Assembly (NCBI GenBank): GCA_001915065.1
Contig: MNDT01000020.1
Span: forward strand, 1-61,259
Origin: an archaeon 13_2_20CM_2_53_6
Lineage (GTDB): Archaea; Thermoproteota; Bathyarchaeia; 40CM-2-53-6
Direction of reading: 5' to 3'
Length of the DNA stretch: 61,259 bases
Positions 49,746 through 58,780 of the stretch are shown here, in pieces. Under the pieces are notes generated by a model, which was not told the DNA's origin, did no database searches, and saw nothing but the letters and a program-made list of their open reading frames with translations. Position numbers and translations under genes: made by a program. Positions within the stretch are counted from its first letter, which is position 1, and each line of letters opens with the position of its first letter.

Positions 49746-52700
49746 ATGGCGCTAGCAATGGTGGACGAAGCTGCCAAGATAATACAGAGCATCCGTTTCA
49801 GCCTACTCTCCCCGGGGGAGCTCCGCAAGCTCTCAGCAGTCGAGATACAAGCCGCCGACACCTACGACGAGGACGGAGTACCGATCGTCTCAGGTCTCAT
49901 GGACGGAAGACTCGGAACCCTCGAACCGCGACAGAAATGCAAGACGTGTGGGAATACCGCGTCTGCCTGCCCCGGGCATTTTGGACATATCGAACTCGCC
50001 GAGCCGGTGATACACGTGAGCTTTGCGAAACTCATCCATCGTCTCCTCTCGATCACGTGTCGAAACTGTGGAAGAATCCTCCTCACCGAAGAGAAGATCG
50101 AAAAGTACAGAGCCAGACACGCTGAGCTAAAACAGCGCCTGAACACGGTCCCAGACGCCTTTCTAGACGAGATTATCCGGGACGCAAAGAAGGCCCAGCA
50201 GTGCCCCCACTGCAGCCAAAAGCAGTATCCGATCGAGCATGGAAAGCCCACAACCTTCCACGAGATAGTAGCCGAAGGAGGGGCGGTGCGTCTAACCCCG
50301 AGCACCGTTAGAGAAAGACTTGAGAGAATAACCGACGACGACCTCATCCTGCTCGGTCTCGACCCGAAAGCAGCTCGGCCAGAATGGGCTGTGCTACAGG
50401 TAATGCCCGTTCCCCCTGTCTCTGTAAGACCAAGCATCACGCTAGAGTCTGGAATCAGATCAGAGGACGACCTGACCCACAAGCTCGTCGACATAATCCG
50501 GATCAACCAGAAGCTCAGAGAAGCCCTCGAATCCGGAGTACCCATCAACATAATCCAGGAGCTGCACGAGCTACTCCAGTATCACGTAACCACCTACTTC
50601 GACAACGAGGTCTCAGGTCTTCCTCCTGCCCGACACAGGTCAGGCAGGGCGCTGAAGACCCTCGTACAGAGGCTCAAAGGGAAGGAGGGTAGGTTCAGAG
50701 GAAACCTGTCCGGGAAGAGAGTCGACTTCTCAGCTAGGACAGTCGTTTCTCCAGATCCCAACCTGGACATCAACGAGGTCGGGGTCCCGCTCGACGTTGC
50801 GAGCAGGCTCACAATTCCCGAGAAGGTTACCGCGCACAACATGGACGAGATGAAGCGGCTCATCGACAACGGTCCCGACAACTACCCAGGGGCGTTGTAC
50901 ATCGTGCGTCCTGATGGGAGACGGGTTCGTCTAGAGTTCGTCACAGACAGGAAGGTAGTGGCGGAGGCTATGCAGCCAGGCTTTGTCGTGGAGAGGCATC
51001 TCCGGGATGGCGACATTGTCCTGTTCAACCGCCAGCCGAGCCTTCACCGAATGTCGATAATGGCCCATCGGGTTCGTGTCCTCCCGTACAAGACCTTCAG
51101 GCTCAACCCGACCGTGTGTCCGCCGTACAATGCGGACTTTGACGGGGACGAGATGAACCTGCATGTCCCGCAGGGAGAAGAGGCGCGCACTGAAGCTCGG
51201 CTATTGATGCAGGTGCAGGACCAGATTCTCTCACCAAGATACGGTGGACCCATCATTGGAGCGATACGCGACTCACTGACGGCGGGCTTCCTTCTTACCC
51301 AGAAATCGACGAGTCTCGATCTGCATGACGTGTCGAAGCTCTTGGCGGCCGCGGGCTATGAAGGGCCCGTGCCTGAACCTGCCTCGGCTCGGCCAGAGGA
51401 GAGATGGACGGGCAAACAGATCTTCAGCATAGTACTACCAAAAGGCTTCAACTTTGTCTCGAAGTCTAATCTTTCCAGCTACTACAAGTGCGAGGACTGC
51501 AACAGGGGAGTGTTGCACGACTGCCCCTTCGACGCGTTCATTGTTATCAAGGATGGTATCCTCGAACAGGGCGTCATCGACAAGGCCTCGATAGGAGCGG
51601 AAAAGTCTGAGAGCCTATTCCACCGTATAGTCAAGGACTATGGAGCCGAAGAGGCTCGCCGGTTCCTCAACGCGGTTACGAGACTCCTGGACAGGTTCAT
51701 GCTCCTCCGCGGATTCACATACGCGATGGACGAGCTGCAGACACCCGCAGCGGTCAAGGAGAAGATCTCTCGGGCCATAGCCAAGGCTGAGGAGAAGGTT
51801 GACGAGTACATCGACAACTTCCGGAAGGGTTCTCTTGAACGTCTTCCCGGCCAGTCAATGGAAGAATCGCTGGAGATATACATCATGAACGAGCTCTCCC
51901 GGGCTCGGGATGTCGCGGGGGACATCGCTGACCAGTACTTCCAGATGGACAACAGCGGGGTCATCATGAGCAGAGCAGGTGCCAGAGGGTCATCGCTGAA
52001 CATCGGCCAGATGACTGCCAACGTGGGACAGCAGTCCATCCGAGGCAAGAGGATCCTTAGAGGATACAGGGGAAGAGCGCTGAGCTTCTTCAAGCCTGGA
52101 GACGTGAGGGCTGCACCGCGGGGATTCGTCTATCACAGCTACCGTGACGGCCTTGAACCAATAGAGTTCTTCTTCCACGCCATGGGGGGAAGAGAGGGGC
52201 TGGTCGATACGGCTGTCAGGACCCAGCAGAGCGGCTACATGCAACGCCGGCTCATTAACGCGCTCGAACACTTGAGGGTCGAGTATGACTCGACGGTCCG
52301 AGACTCGCGGGGCAACATTATCCAGGTCAGATACGGAGAGGATGGGGTCGACACGGCCAAGAGCGACCATGGAAAGGCGGTGAACATTGACAGGCTAGTT
52401 GAACGTGTACGGCTCACTATGAAGAAGGGGACATCGGCGGGCAAGGAGTATGTCGAGGAGCAGGCCGAGAAGGCTAAGGAGGTTCTATCCCCACTCATCC
52501 TCAGTCGACTACGACAGACACTGCTCAACGCCAAGCTGACGAAGGCCGGCGTTGACGACGCGGTTGACGGTGCCATCGAGAACTACAAGCGAGCTCTCGT
52601 CGAGCCGGGCGAGGCTGCGGGAATAGTCTCGGCTCAGTCGATAGGCGAGCCGGGCACGCAGATGACCCTGCGCACTTTCCACTTTGCAGGCGTCAGAGAA

Positions 52701-53591
52701 CAGAACGTTACGCTAGGTCTGCCGAGGCTCATCGAGATAGTTGACGCTAGGAAGATTCCGTCAACACCGAACATGATTGTCTACCTGGACGCGAAGCACC
52801 GGATGAGCAGGGAGAAGGCACAGGAGGTTGCGACGCTGCTCACGCATACGACGCTCGGGGATATTGCGAGTAGTTTCGAGACGGACGTGACGCATATGCG
52901 TGTCGAGGTGAAGCTGAATCCTCAGGTGATGAGGGAGAGGGAGGTGACTGTCGCCGAGGTCCGGGAGGCGTTGACGCTGTCGAGCGCGGATGTGAAGGTC
53001 GAGTCTTACAATGTCGAGATAAAGGCGAAGGACCTGGAGATTCCCCAGTTCCGGAGACTTGTCACAAAGCTGAACGTTGCTCATATCAAGGGTATACCGG
53101 CGGTGAAGAGGGCACTGGTGGTGGAGGAGAAGGGCGAGTGGATCGTCCGGACGGAGGGATCGAGTCTCGCGCTAGCGCTTGAGGTGCCGGGGGTGGACAC
53201 GTCGCGGACGGTCAGCAACAGCATCAACGAGACCGCCGTGGTGCTCGGGATAGAAGCGGCCCGGAACGTTATCGTCAAAGAGGCGCTCGGGGTGCTCGAG
53301 GAGCAGGGGCTCGACGTCGACGTGCGGCATGTCATGCTCGTGGCGGACATGATGACCTCGTCGGGAGATGTTCTCCAGGTTGGACGACACGGAGTGAGCG
53401 GGGAGAAGGCGAGCACACTGGCCAAGGCGGCGTTTGAGATTACGATACCGACCATAGTGGATGCGGCGGTGAAGGGGATTACGGACACGCTGCGGGGCGT
53501 GGCGGAGAACGTGATAGTCGGGCAGCAGATCCCCATGGGGACTGGTCTGATCGAGGTCTCCATGTCGATGCCTCGCAGGACAGCGAAATAG
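49746..53591 (+). CDS. rpoA: DNA-directed RNA polymerase subunit A (fused A' and A'')
   Basis: 1281-aa largest subunit as one continuous frame, where most archaea have separate A' and A'' genes. N-terminal zinc sites CKTCGNTASACPGHFGH and CRNCGRILL ... CPHCSQ. FRGNLSGKRVDFSARTVVSPDP and the active-site loop NADFDGDEMNLHVP (three Mg-binding Asp) lie in the A' part. The trigger-loop region SIGEPGTQMTLRTFHFAG and the C-terminal jaw/foot (VDVRHVMLVADMMTSSGDVLQVGRHGV) are in the A'' part. Absence of a split is a lineage marker for Thaumarchaeota and relatives. ATG start 3 nt after rpoB. Confidence 0.98.
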   Translation: MALAMVDEAAKIIQSIRFSLLSPGELRKLSAVEIQAADTYDEDGVPIVSGLMDGRLGTLEPRQKCKTCGNTASACPGHFGHIELAEPVIHVSFAKLIHRLLSITCRNCGRILLTEEKIEKYRARHAELKQRLNTVPDAFLDEIIRDAKKAQQCPHCSQKQYPIEHGKPTTFHEIVAEGGAVRLTPSTVRERLERITDDDLILLGLDPKAARPEWAVLQVMPVPPVSVRPSITLESGIRSEDDLTHKLVDIIRINQKLREALESGVPINIIQELHELLQYHVTTYFDNEVSGLPPARHRSGRALKTLVQRLKGKEGRFRGNLSGKRVDFSARTVVSPDPNLDINEVGVPLDVASRLTIPEKVTAHNMDEMKRLIDNGPDNYPGALYIVRPDGRRVRLEFVTDRKVVAEAMQPGFVVERHLRDGDIVLFNRQPSLHRMSIMAHRVRVLPYKTFRLNPTVCPPYNADFDGDEMNLHVPQGEEARTEARLLMQVQDQILSPRYGGPIIGAIRDSLTAGFLLTQKSTSLDLHDVSKLLAAAGYEGPVPEPASARPEERWTGKQIFSIVLPKGFNFVSKSNLSSYYKCEDCNRGVLHDCPFDAFIVIKDGILEQGVIDKASIGAEKSESLFHRIVKDYGAEEARRFLNAVTRLLDRFMLLRGFTYAMDELQTPAAVKEKISRAIAKAEEKVDEYIDNFRKGSLERLPGQSMEESLEIYIMNELSRARDVAGDIADQYFQMDNSGVIMSRAGARGSSLNIGQMTANVGQQSIRGKRILRGYRGRALSFFKPGDVRAAPRGFVYHSYRDGLEPIEFFFHAMGGREGLVDTAVRTQQSGYMQRRLINALEHLRVEYDSTVRDSRGNIIQVRYGEDGVDTAKSDHGKAVNIDRLVERVRLTMKKGTSAGKEYVEEQAEKAKEVLSPLILSRLRQTLLNAKLTKAGVDDAVDGAIENYKRALVEPGEAAGIVSAQSIGEPGTQMTLRTFHFAGVREQNVTLGLPRLIEIVDARKIPSTPNMIVYLDAKHRMSREKAQEVATLLTHTTLGDIASSFETDVTHMRVEVKLNPQVMREREVTVAEVREALTLSSADVKVESYNVEIKAKDLEIPQFRRLVTKLNVAHIKGIPAVKRALVVEEKGEWIVRTEGSSLALALEVPGVDTSRTVSNSINETAVVLGIEAARNVIVKEALGVLEEQGLDVDVRHVMLVADMMTSSGDVLQVGRHGVSGEKASTLAKAAFEITIPTIVDAAVKGITDTLRGVAENVIVGQQIPMGTGLIEVSMSMPRRTAK

Positions 53592-53594
53592 GCC

Positions 53595-53903
53595 ATGGTC
53601 GACGTTAACAAGCAGATAAGGAGAGCGGTCAAATCCGGCAAGGTCGGGTTCGGCTCGAAGGACGCGCTGTCGAGCGCTGCCTCTGCCCGGGCGAAGCTGA
53701 TCATACTCGCAAAGAACTGTAGGGAATCCGACCGCGAGGATATTCTTCACAACGCTGAACAGTCCGAGGTTCCAGTCTACATCTTCCCCGGCTCCAGTCT
53801 GGATCTCGGGGCCGTCTGCGAGAAGCCCTTCCCAGTGTCCGCGCTGGTCGTCCGCGAGGCGGGCGACTCGGAGGTCCTGAAACTGGTCGCTGAGAAAAAG
53901 TGA
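53595..53903 (+). CDS. rpl30e: 50S ribosomal protein L30e
   Basis: 102 aa of the L7Ae/L30e fold: VDVNKQIRRAVKSGKVGFGSKDALSSAASARAKLIILAKNC then VPVYIFPGSSLDLGAVCEKPFPVSALVVREAGDSEVL. Position between rpoA and nusA is the standard archaeal order. Begins 3 nt after rpoA; the stop overlaps the nusA start. Confidence 0.95.
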   Translation: MVDVNKQIRRAVKSGKVGFGSKDALSSAASARAKLIILAKNCRESDREDILHNAEQSEVPVYIFPGSSLDLGAVCEKPFPVSALVVREAGDSEVLKLVAEKK

Positions 53904-54340
53904 TGCTCCAGCCCAAGATCAAGCTGACCAGTGAGGAGATGAAGTACATGGCCCTCTTCGAGAGCATCACCGGCGCGACAACCCAGGACTGTATTATCGA
54001 CGAGAAGCTTGAGAGGATTATTTTCGTTGCGAAGCCGGGAGACATGGGGCTCGCCATTGGCAAGGGCGGGAAGAACATCAACATGCTCCGCCGGATGACC
54101 AGCCGGCAGATAGAAGTGGTAGAGTATGCAGAGACTCCCGAGGCTCTTATCAGGAATAGTCTGGCGCCGGCGCGGTTGAAGGAGATCCGGGTGACGGAGC
54201 GGCCGGATAAGAAGATCGTCGTGGTCGAGGTGGACCCGCGCGACAAGGCGATTGCCATCGGCAAGAATGGCCGGACTATCGACAAGACGCGTCTGCTTGT
54301 GAAGCGCTACTTCGACATAGACCATGTAGTAGTCGCATGA
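53903..54340 (+). CDS. nusA: Archaeal NusA-like transcription/RNA-binding protein
   Basis: 145 aa made of two KH domains, without the S1 and N-terminal domains of bacterial NusA. The GxxG-type loops are visible as AIGKGGKNINMLR and AIGKNGRTIDKTR. ATG 53903 overlaps the rpl30e stop (TGATG); GTG 53900 is the alternative. Believed to act in transcription termination or elongation, or rRNA synthesis. Last gene of the tight rpo operon. Confidence 0.95.
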   Translation: MLQPKIKLTSEEMKYMALFESITGATTQDCIIDEKLERIIFVAKPGDMGLAIGKGGKNINMLRRMTSRQIEVVEYAETPEALIRNSLAPARLKEIRVTERPDKKIVVVEVDPRDKAIAIGKNGRTIDKTRLLVKRYFDIDHVVVA

Positions 54341-54764
54341 AGCGGCGAGATTCGCATTATTGCGTCGCGAGACTCAACGCTTTTGAGATTTTTGGATAGG
54401 GCTCCCGCCTGTTGAACGCGATCTGGGGCGGGTCTCGCGATTCTGGGCTTGGAACGGGCGGGTCCGGCGTTTTAGAAGGCGCAAGTTATCCGCATGAATC
54501 AGCGTGAAAAAGTGTCGATTTGAAAACGCCTGCTTGAATCTTCGATCTGGGCTTATTCCGAACGATTTCAAGTGAACTATTCGCCGAGGGGCCGGGTGGC
54601 GGCGCGAGATGGAGCGATGGGGTTTTTGAAAAAAAGAATTCTTGCTTTCTTTTCGCGGTTTTGAAATTGAATGTTACGATTTTTTGGACGGGGTCTTGTT
54701 GGCGGGGCGTTATCCTTAGAAACAAGTCCGATGGCTACGCTCTACCTAACAAAGGTCGAGGATT
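54341..54764. other. 424-nt spacer between nusA and rps12
   Basis: No ORF or RNA family recognised. It holds a few short related phrases (CGATCTGGG or CGATTCTGGG three times) and T-runs at about 54629-54700 (GGGGTTTTTG, TTTTTTGG) that could terminate the rpo transcript. The promoter of rps12 should lie at the right end. In many archaea rps12 follows nusA closely, so this gap is larger than expected. Confidence 0.45.
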
Positions 54765-55202
54765 ATGGGTAAGGCTTCGAGCGGTATGTTCGCGGGGCGG
54801 AAGTTGCGGAAGCGTCGGAAGGGCTTCCGTTGGGCTTATGCGCCCTATAAGCGGCGGATGCTCGGCCTCGACTACAAGGCCGACCCGCTAGAAGGGGCGC
54901 CGCAGGGCCGGGCAATCGTGCTAGAGAAGGTGGGTGTGGAGTGCCGGCAGCCTAACAGCGCCGTCCGAAAGTGCGTCCGTGCACAGCTCATCAAGAATGG
55001 CAAGGTCGTTACTGCTTTCCTGCCGGGCGACGGGGCGCTGAACTTCATAGATGAACACGACGAGGTGCAGATTGAGGGTATTGGAGGTGCCGAGGGCAAA
55101 GCCTACGGAGATCTTCCCGGGACAAGATACCGGGTCTACACGGTTAACGGTGTCAGTCTGGATGCTTTGTTGAGGGGTAAGAAGGAGAAGCCGCGCCGTT
55201 AG
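54765..55202 (+). CDS. rps12: 30S ribosomal protein S12
   Basis: 145 aa, archaeal/eukaryotic uS12. [62 protein letters not shown] and [20 protein letters not shown] are diagnostic, including the PNSAxRK decoding-site loop. ATG start. The usual partner rps7 does not follow here. Confidence 0.98.
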   Translation: MGKASSGMFAGRKLRKRRKGFRWAYAPYKRRMLGLDYKADPLEGAPQGRAIVLEKVGVECRQPNSAVRKCVRAQLIKNGKVVTAFLPGDGALNFIDEHDEVQIEGIGGAEGKAYGDLPGTRYRVYTVNGVSLDALLRGKKEKPRR

Positions 55203-55264
55203 CAGTTATCGCTTAGGGTCCGGAGTTAGCTGTCCCATGTCCTGTCAACATATGGTTCGACTAT

Positions 55265-55280
55265 CTTTTTGTGTAAAAAG
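55265..55280 (+). terminator. Probable terminator after rps12
   Basis: CTTTTT-gtgt-AAAAAG, a six-pair A/T stem, followed by a pyrimidine-rich TTCTTTTCT stretch at about 55290-55300. Position 63 nt after the rps12 stop suits transcription termination. Confidence 0.4.
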
Positions 55281-55346
55281 AGTCCATACTTCTTTTCTAA
55301 TCAAGGCTAACCGATCTGAGAGATTACAGGAAGCGAATAGAGAAAA

Positions 55347-55496
55347 TTGGCGCTAGTCTGGGGAGCAGTCTGCACCGAATGCCAGCTACTGGCAGTCGAG
55401 AACTGCCCCCACTGCACGAGAGATCTATGTGAGAAACACAGCGGCCGCCACGACTGCGAAAGACTCAGATCCAGAGAATACGCAGTCGCAGGCTAG
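55347..55496 (+). CDS. Small AN1-like zinc-finger protein (49 aa)
   Basis: Not in the ORF track. From TTG 55347: LALVWGAVCTEC, then ENCPHCTRDLCEKHSGRHDCER and a short basic tail. The ligand order C-x2-C ... C-x2-C-x4-C-x2-H-x3-H-x-C is the AN1 zinc-finger pattern, known in eukaryotes and some archaea in proteins tied to ubiquitin and stress biology. Shorter than usual and alone. Presumably it has its own promoter downstream of the rps12 terminator. Function unknown. Confidence 0.6.
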   Translation: MALVWGAVCTECQLLAVENCPHCTRDLCEKHSGRHDCERLRSREYAVAG

Positions 55497-55551
55497 AACA
55501 GAAAGAATAGATCCGTAAATCATCATCTCCTGCTCGTTGTCTACTCGGTTC

Positions 55552-56748
55552 TCAGTTCTGAGCCACCAGAGTCTTAGGATGTCCATGCCGAGTTCTGAAG
55601 TCCCGAAGCCCCATCTCCTCACCCATTACCACAACGGTGCTGTCGGATCGCCGCTGGTAGAATGGCATCCTCACAACACTGGCCGACACTCGCCGATCTC
55701 TAATCATGATCTCTAAAGATTGGCCTGGTTTTGAAACTCGGGGTGAGGCATAGCCCATCCCTATTCCAACCCCTAGTGTCGGAGACAAGGTGCCGCTCGT
55801 AACCCGCCCAATTCCGACGTCATCCGAACAGATCTCTTGGCCCTGTCTGGGGATTCCCTTGTCTGTAATCCGAAAGCCTGTCCGGACCCTCGAGGGGCCT
55901 CGCTCCTTCAGCTGTTTGATAGAAGCACGTCCGATGAAGTCGTCCTTCTTGTCCGAGCGGACAGCAAAGTTGAGCCTAGCCTCAACCGGCGACGTGTGCT
56001 CATCGATGTCGTTCCCGTAGAGACACATGCCGGCCTCTAGCCTCAACACGTCCCTCGCTCCCAGACCGACGGGCCTGAGTCCATGGTTCTTTCCAACTGA
56101 CAGGATCTTCTCCCAAACTTCGAGCGCGTCCTTTGGGTGCTCTGCACTAGTTTTCCAGATGTAGATCTCGAAGCCATCCTCGCCGGTGTAGCCGCTGCGA
56201 GTTATGAAACATGAGAGGCTTCCGACTTTAACGTCCCTGCCAGAATATCTCGCGATATCCTCCAGGGCAGTTCGAGAAATATCTCGAAGAATCAGCGCGG
56301 CCCTCGGTCCCTGGACGGCGAACATGGCCGACTCATCGGAAAGATCTGTCAGCGTAACATCTGCATCGCGATGCTGCTCGAGCCAGTTCCAGTTCTTCTC
56401 TCGATTCGCCGCATTGTAAACGACAAGGTATTTCGTGCTGTGAGTTCTGAAGATCGTAAGGTCGTCGATGATTCCGCCAGTCGGGTTGCAGAGTAGCGAG
56501 TAGTGGCCCTGTCCAACGGAGAGAGAAGATACGTCGTTGGTGGTTAGACGATTGAGGAATTTTTCCGCGTTCTTGCCTTCGACAGTTGTTCTTCCCATGT
56601 GGGAGACATCGAATAGGCCAACGCTTGACCTGACAGTTCTGCACTCGGGGACTATCCCTTCAAACCAGACGGGCAGATCGAATCCAGCATACTCGACGTT
56701 GTGGCCATGCTTCTCATGATACGAGTAGACCTGCGTCCTCTTCGCCAT
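55552..56748 (-). CDS. gcvT: Aminomethyltransferase (glycine cleavage system T protein)
   Basis: 398 aa. SVGLFDVSHMGRTTVEGKNAEKFLNRLTTNDV, GGIIDDLTIFR (the catalytic Asp is here) and SGYTGEDGFEIY are hallmarks. HTSPVEARLNFAVRSDKKDFIGR-like and GRVTSGTLSPTLGVGIGMGY cover the middle and C-terminal domains. It releases ammonia from the aminomethyl-H protein and makes methylene-tetrahydrofolate or its archaeal equivalent. The substrate carrier GcvH is encoded at 20264-20674. ATG start, 49 nt downstream of the small zinc-ribbon gene. Confidence 0.97.
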   Translation of the reverse strand: MAKRTQVYSYHEKHGHNVEYAGFDLPVWFEGIVPECRTVRSSVGLFDVSHMGRTTVEGKNAEKFLNRLTTNDVSSLSVGQGHYSLLCNPTGGIIDDLTIFRTHSTKYLVVYNAANREKNWNWLEQHRDADVTLTDLSDESAMFAVQGPRAALILRDISRTALEDIARYSGRDVKVGSLSCFITRSGYTGEDGFEIYIWKTSAEHPKDALEVWEKILSVGKNHGLRPVGLGARDVLRLEAGMCLYGNDIDEHTSPVEARLNFAVRSDKKDDFIGRASIKQLKERGPSRVRTGFRITDKGIPRQGQEICSDDVGIGRVTSGTLSPTLGVGIGMGYASPRVSKPGQSLEIMIRDRRVSASVVRMPFYQRRSDSTVVVMGEEMGLRDFRTRHGHPKTLVAQN

Positions 56749-56797
56749 TTTCCAGTTCCCTTAGAAAGGAAGCTCCGGACTGGATAGAAAAGGAGAG

Positions 56798-56980
56798 CTA
56801 TTGCGTCGGAGGAGTACTCTGCGGCTGGATCTTGAGATTCTCTATCGCAAAGCCCAGCTTCTTACCACACTTGGGACAGTAGCCGCCAAGACGCTGTATT
56901 GTCTCACTCGGCGTCTCCAGCTCTATTCCAGTATAGAGAGGTTCGCCACACTTTGCGCAAATGATCCGTTGAGGAGACAA
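56798..56980 (-). CDS. Small zinc-ribbon protein (60 aa)
   Basis: From TTG 56980: SPQRIICAKCGEPLYTGIELETPSETIQRLGGYCPKCGKKLGF, one four-cysteine zinc ribbon, followed by a short polar tail. The track start at 57061 lies upstream of a TATA box (minus strand, 57024-57031) predicting transcription from about 57000, so the shorter start is preferred. Possibly co-transcribed with gcvT. No family assigned. Confidence 0.6.
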   Translation of the reverse strand: MSPQRIICAKCGEPLYTGIELETPSETIQRLGGYCPKCGKKLGFAIENLKIQPQSTPPTQ

Positions 56981-57023
56981 AAACCGGCTAAGGCCTCGTT
57001 GAACGTCAGTTCTCAAATCCGGT

Positions 57024-57031
57024 ATTAAAAC
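57024..57031 (-). promoter_or_regulatory. TATA box for the zinc-ribbon/gcvT transcript
   Basis: GTTTTAAT on the minus strand, about 44-50 nt before TTG 56980. Confidence 0.45.
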
Positions 57032-57135
57032 AGTTCCAGAAATCGACCCTGCACATCTCACGTAAAGGATGACTTATTATCGAGGACTCAGACTCTTAAC
57101 ACGATAAGAAAGGCGGCCAAGGGGAAGAGGTCGAC

Positions 57136-57576
57136 TTGGGAGTGAAGACAGGTCTCTGGAAGCTGAAGAGGTCATTGAACAATCTGGCCTTCAGAATGAG
57201 CTTCGTAAGACTCGCGCCGGGCTCAAGCAGGCCCTTACTACCGATCGCCCAGTTTTTCATTGTAGGATTCACCATATTCGTCCTCGCAGGCGGACTCTTC
57301 GTGCTCGCCCAAGGCGGACAGGGACTCCTAAACGTGTCTAGGGGGCTGCAGTGGGTCTATCCCGGAGATGTGAACAACCAGACGACTCTGGAGGCGGTCT
57401 TCTCTGGACTAGTCTACATTCTAGGTTTCGTCGGTGTCTATATGATGTTCATGAGCACACGCTTCGTCTATCGTCCAAAGCGAGCCTACGGCTTTCTCGC
57501 TTTCGGCATGATGCTCATAATCATCTTCATCATATCCCTGTACTTCGTAATCTACGACAAGATAGGCCAACTATAG
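57136..57576 (+). CDS. Small membrane protein, three predicted membrane segments
   Basis: 146 aa with a basic N-terminus (VKTGLWKLKRSLNNLAFRMSFVRLAPG), then hydrophobic segments AQFFIVGFTIFVLAGGLFVLA, AVFSGLVYILGFVGVYMMFM and FLAFGMMLIIIFIISLYFVIY. A short loop with NVSRGLQWVYPGDVNN separates the first two. TTG start. No known family recognised. N-in topology is suggested by the charges. Convergent with the next zinc-ribbon gene. Confidence 0.72.
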   Translation: MGVKTGLWKLKRSLNNLAFRMSFVRLAPGSSRPLLPIAQFFIVGFTIFVLAGGLFVLAQGGQGLLNVSRGLQWVYPGDVNNQTTLEAVFSGLVYILGFVGVYMMFMSTRFVYRPKRAYGFLAFGMMLIIIFIISLYFVIYDKIGQL

Positions 57577-57587
57577 TCTGCGATTCG

Positions 57588-57770
57588 CTAAGCCCATCGT
57601 CCAAGGACTCGGCGACAATCTGGACAAAAACCGTGCTTCGCATCAACAGTCTTCTTCCCACATCTCGCACAAGTCCTCGGATTCTGACGGCCATGAACTG
57701 TCAGGGTCCGCCGAAAGCCAGGCCCAGTGTGATAACCAGGTGGCTTGACCATACGCCGTTTCCGAGTCAT
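57588..57770 (-). CDS. Small basic zinc-ribbon protein (60 aa)
   Basis: Very basic N-terminal half (MTRKRRMVKPPGYHTGPGFRRTLTVHGRQNPR) followed by a compact zinc ribbon CARCGKKTVDAKHGFCPDCRR. Size, charge and motif are those of a small ribosomal or RNA-binding protein, but I cannot match it to a named ribosomal protein. Eleven nucleotides from the convergent membrane-protein gene. Confidence 0.62.
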   Translation of the reverse strand: MTRKRRMVKPPGYHTGPGFRRTLTVHGRQNPRTCARCGKKTVDAKHGFCPDCRRVLGRWA

Positions 57771-57863
57771 TCCCCGCTCTCCTCATTCAGATGCGACTGA
57801 TTCGGGCAGCATTGACACTCGCATCGACCAGACATTGGATGCAACTCCAATACCGTATTAGGA

Positions 57864-58604
57864 CTAGCTGCCAGCCTGAGCGCAGTAACCGGTTGCGGAG
57901 GGAGCGGCGTTTCGCGTTACACCTACATTCGGATGCATAACCCCGGTGCCTGAGGCCACGTATACCGCTAGATAGTCGGCGCATCCCTCCCCCAGTGTGA
58001 ACAGGGTGAACTGTGGGGAGTTTGTAGTCGCAGGAATCGAGTTGTAGTATCCTGAGACACAGCTGACATCTCCATTGCAGACGCTGAACTGTACGAATTG
58101 CCCCATCGTGAAGAAGTAGACGGTCACGTTGACGTTGCTCGTGAAGGACACGTAGTAGTCGAACGTGTCAGGTACTGATCCTTCTCTCCAACCATTGGCA
58201 GTCATGCTGCAACCCGCGCTTTGACTTGATCCGCAAGCGTTCCAGATGATGTAGAAGGGAGATTGCGAAGTGATTGCGGGGGCTGGTTGGGAGTGTTGAA
58301 AGTCGGGCGGGTTAGCCAATTGGTAGTGGTTGGTTCCAAGCGAGAAGGGGAGACGGCCCGCTGAGGATTCGTAGTATAAGATTCCGAGAAGTACAATGAT
58401 TATCAATAGAGCCGCTACTATTGCTTTGTAGGCTCCAGTTGAAACGGGGGGTTGCGAGATGGGTGTGGGTCCATAGTAGCTTTGTTGCGTTTGGGTCGTT
58501 TGTGAGGATGACGATGAAGTCTTAGCGCCGCAATTGGCGCAGAAGCCGATGTGTGATTGGACCGGTGCTCCACAATTTGGACAGTATGAAATTCCTGTCG
58601 CCAA
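57864..58604 (-). CDS. Zinc-ribbon membrane protein with extracytoplasmic domain
   Basis: 246 aa: N-terminal zinc ribbon YCPNCGAPVQSHIGFCANCG (cytoplasmic side), a Ser/Gln/Thr-rich linker, one membrane helix (AIVAALLIIIVLLGILYY, about 62-79), then a secreted beta-rich domain with paired cysteines (WNACGSS ... SAGCS; VCNGDVSCVSG; GEGCADYLAV ... GYCAQAG) that probably form disulfides. Aromatic-rich strands resemble archaeal surface-domain proteins. No enzymatic motif. Function unknown; possibly a sensor or adaptor given the zinc ribbon inside and the domain outside. Confidence 0.78.
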   Translation of the reverse strand: MATGISYCPNCGAPVQSHIGFCANCGAKTSSSSSQTTQTQQSYYGPTPISQPPVSTGAYKAIVAALLIIIVLLGILYYESSAGRLPFSLGTNHYQLANPPDFQHSQPAPAITSQSPFYIIWNACGSSQSAGCSMTANGWREGSVPDTFDYYVSFTSNVNVTVYFFTMGQFVQFSVCNGDVSCVSGYYNSIPATTNSPQFTLFTLGEGCADYLAVYVASGTGVMHPNVGVTRNAAPSATGYCAQAGS

Positions 58605-58780
58605 ATTCTGTTCACCTTCAGTCTGTGGAAACGGTCATGCTTCTAAAGGCGGCGTCAAATCGTGAGGACATTATCGGTTACACAACTGATCCAAGATTTG
58701 TTCATCTAAGCAACAATCTGTTGACGATCGGGAACGTCCAGAGATTGACCGGTCTTCGATCTTGTTCTAGGTCTGTGCTC

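Noticed and set aside
53081-53704. 207-aa minus-strand ORF opposite rpoA/rpl30e
   Set aside because: Antisense shadow of conserved RNA polymerase and ribosomal coding sequence.
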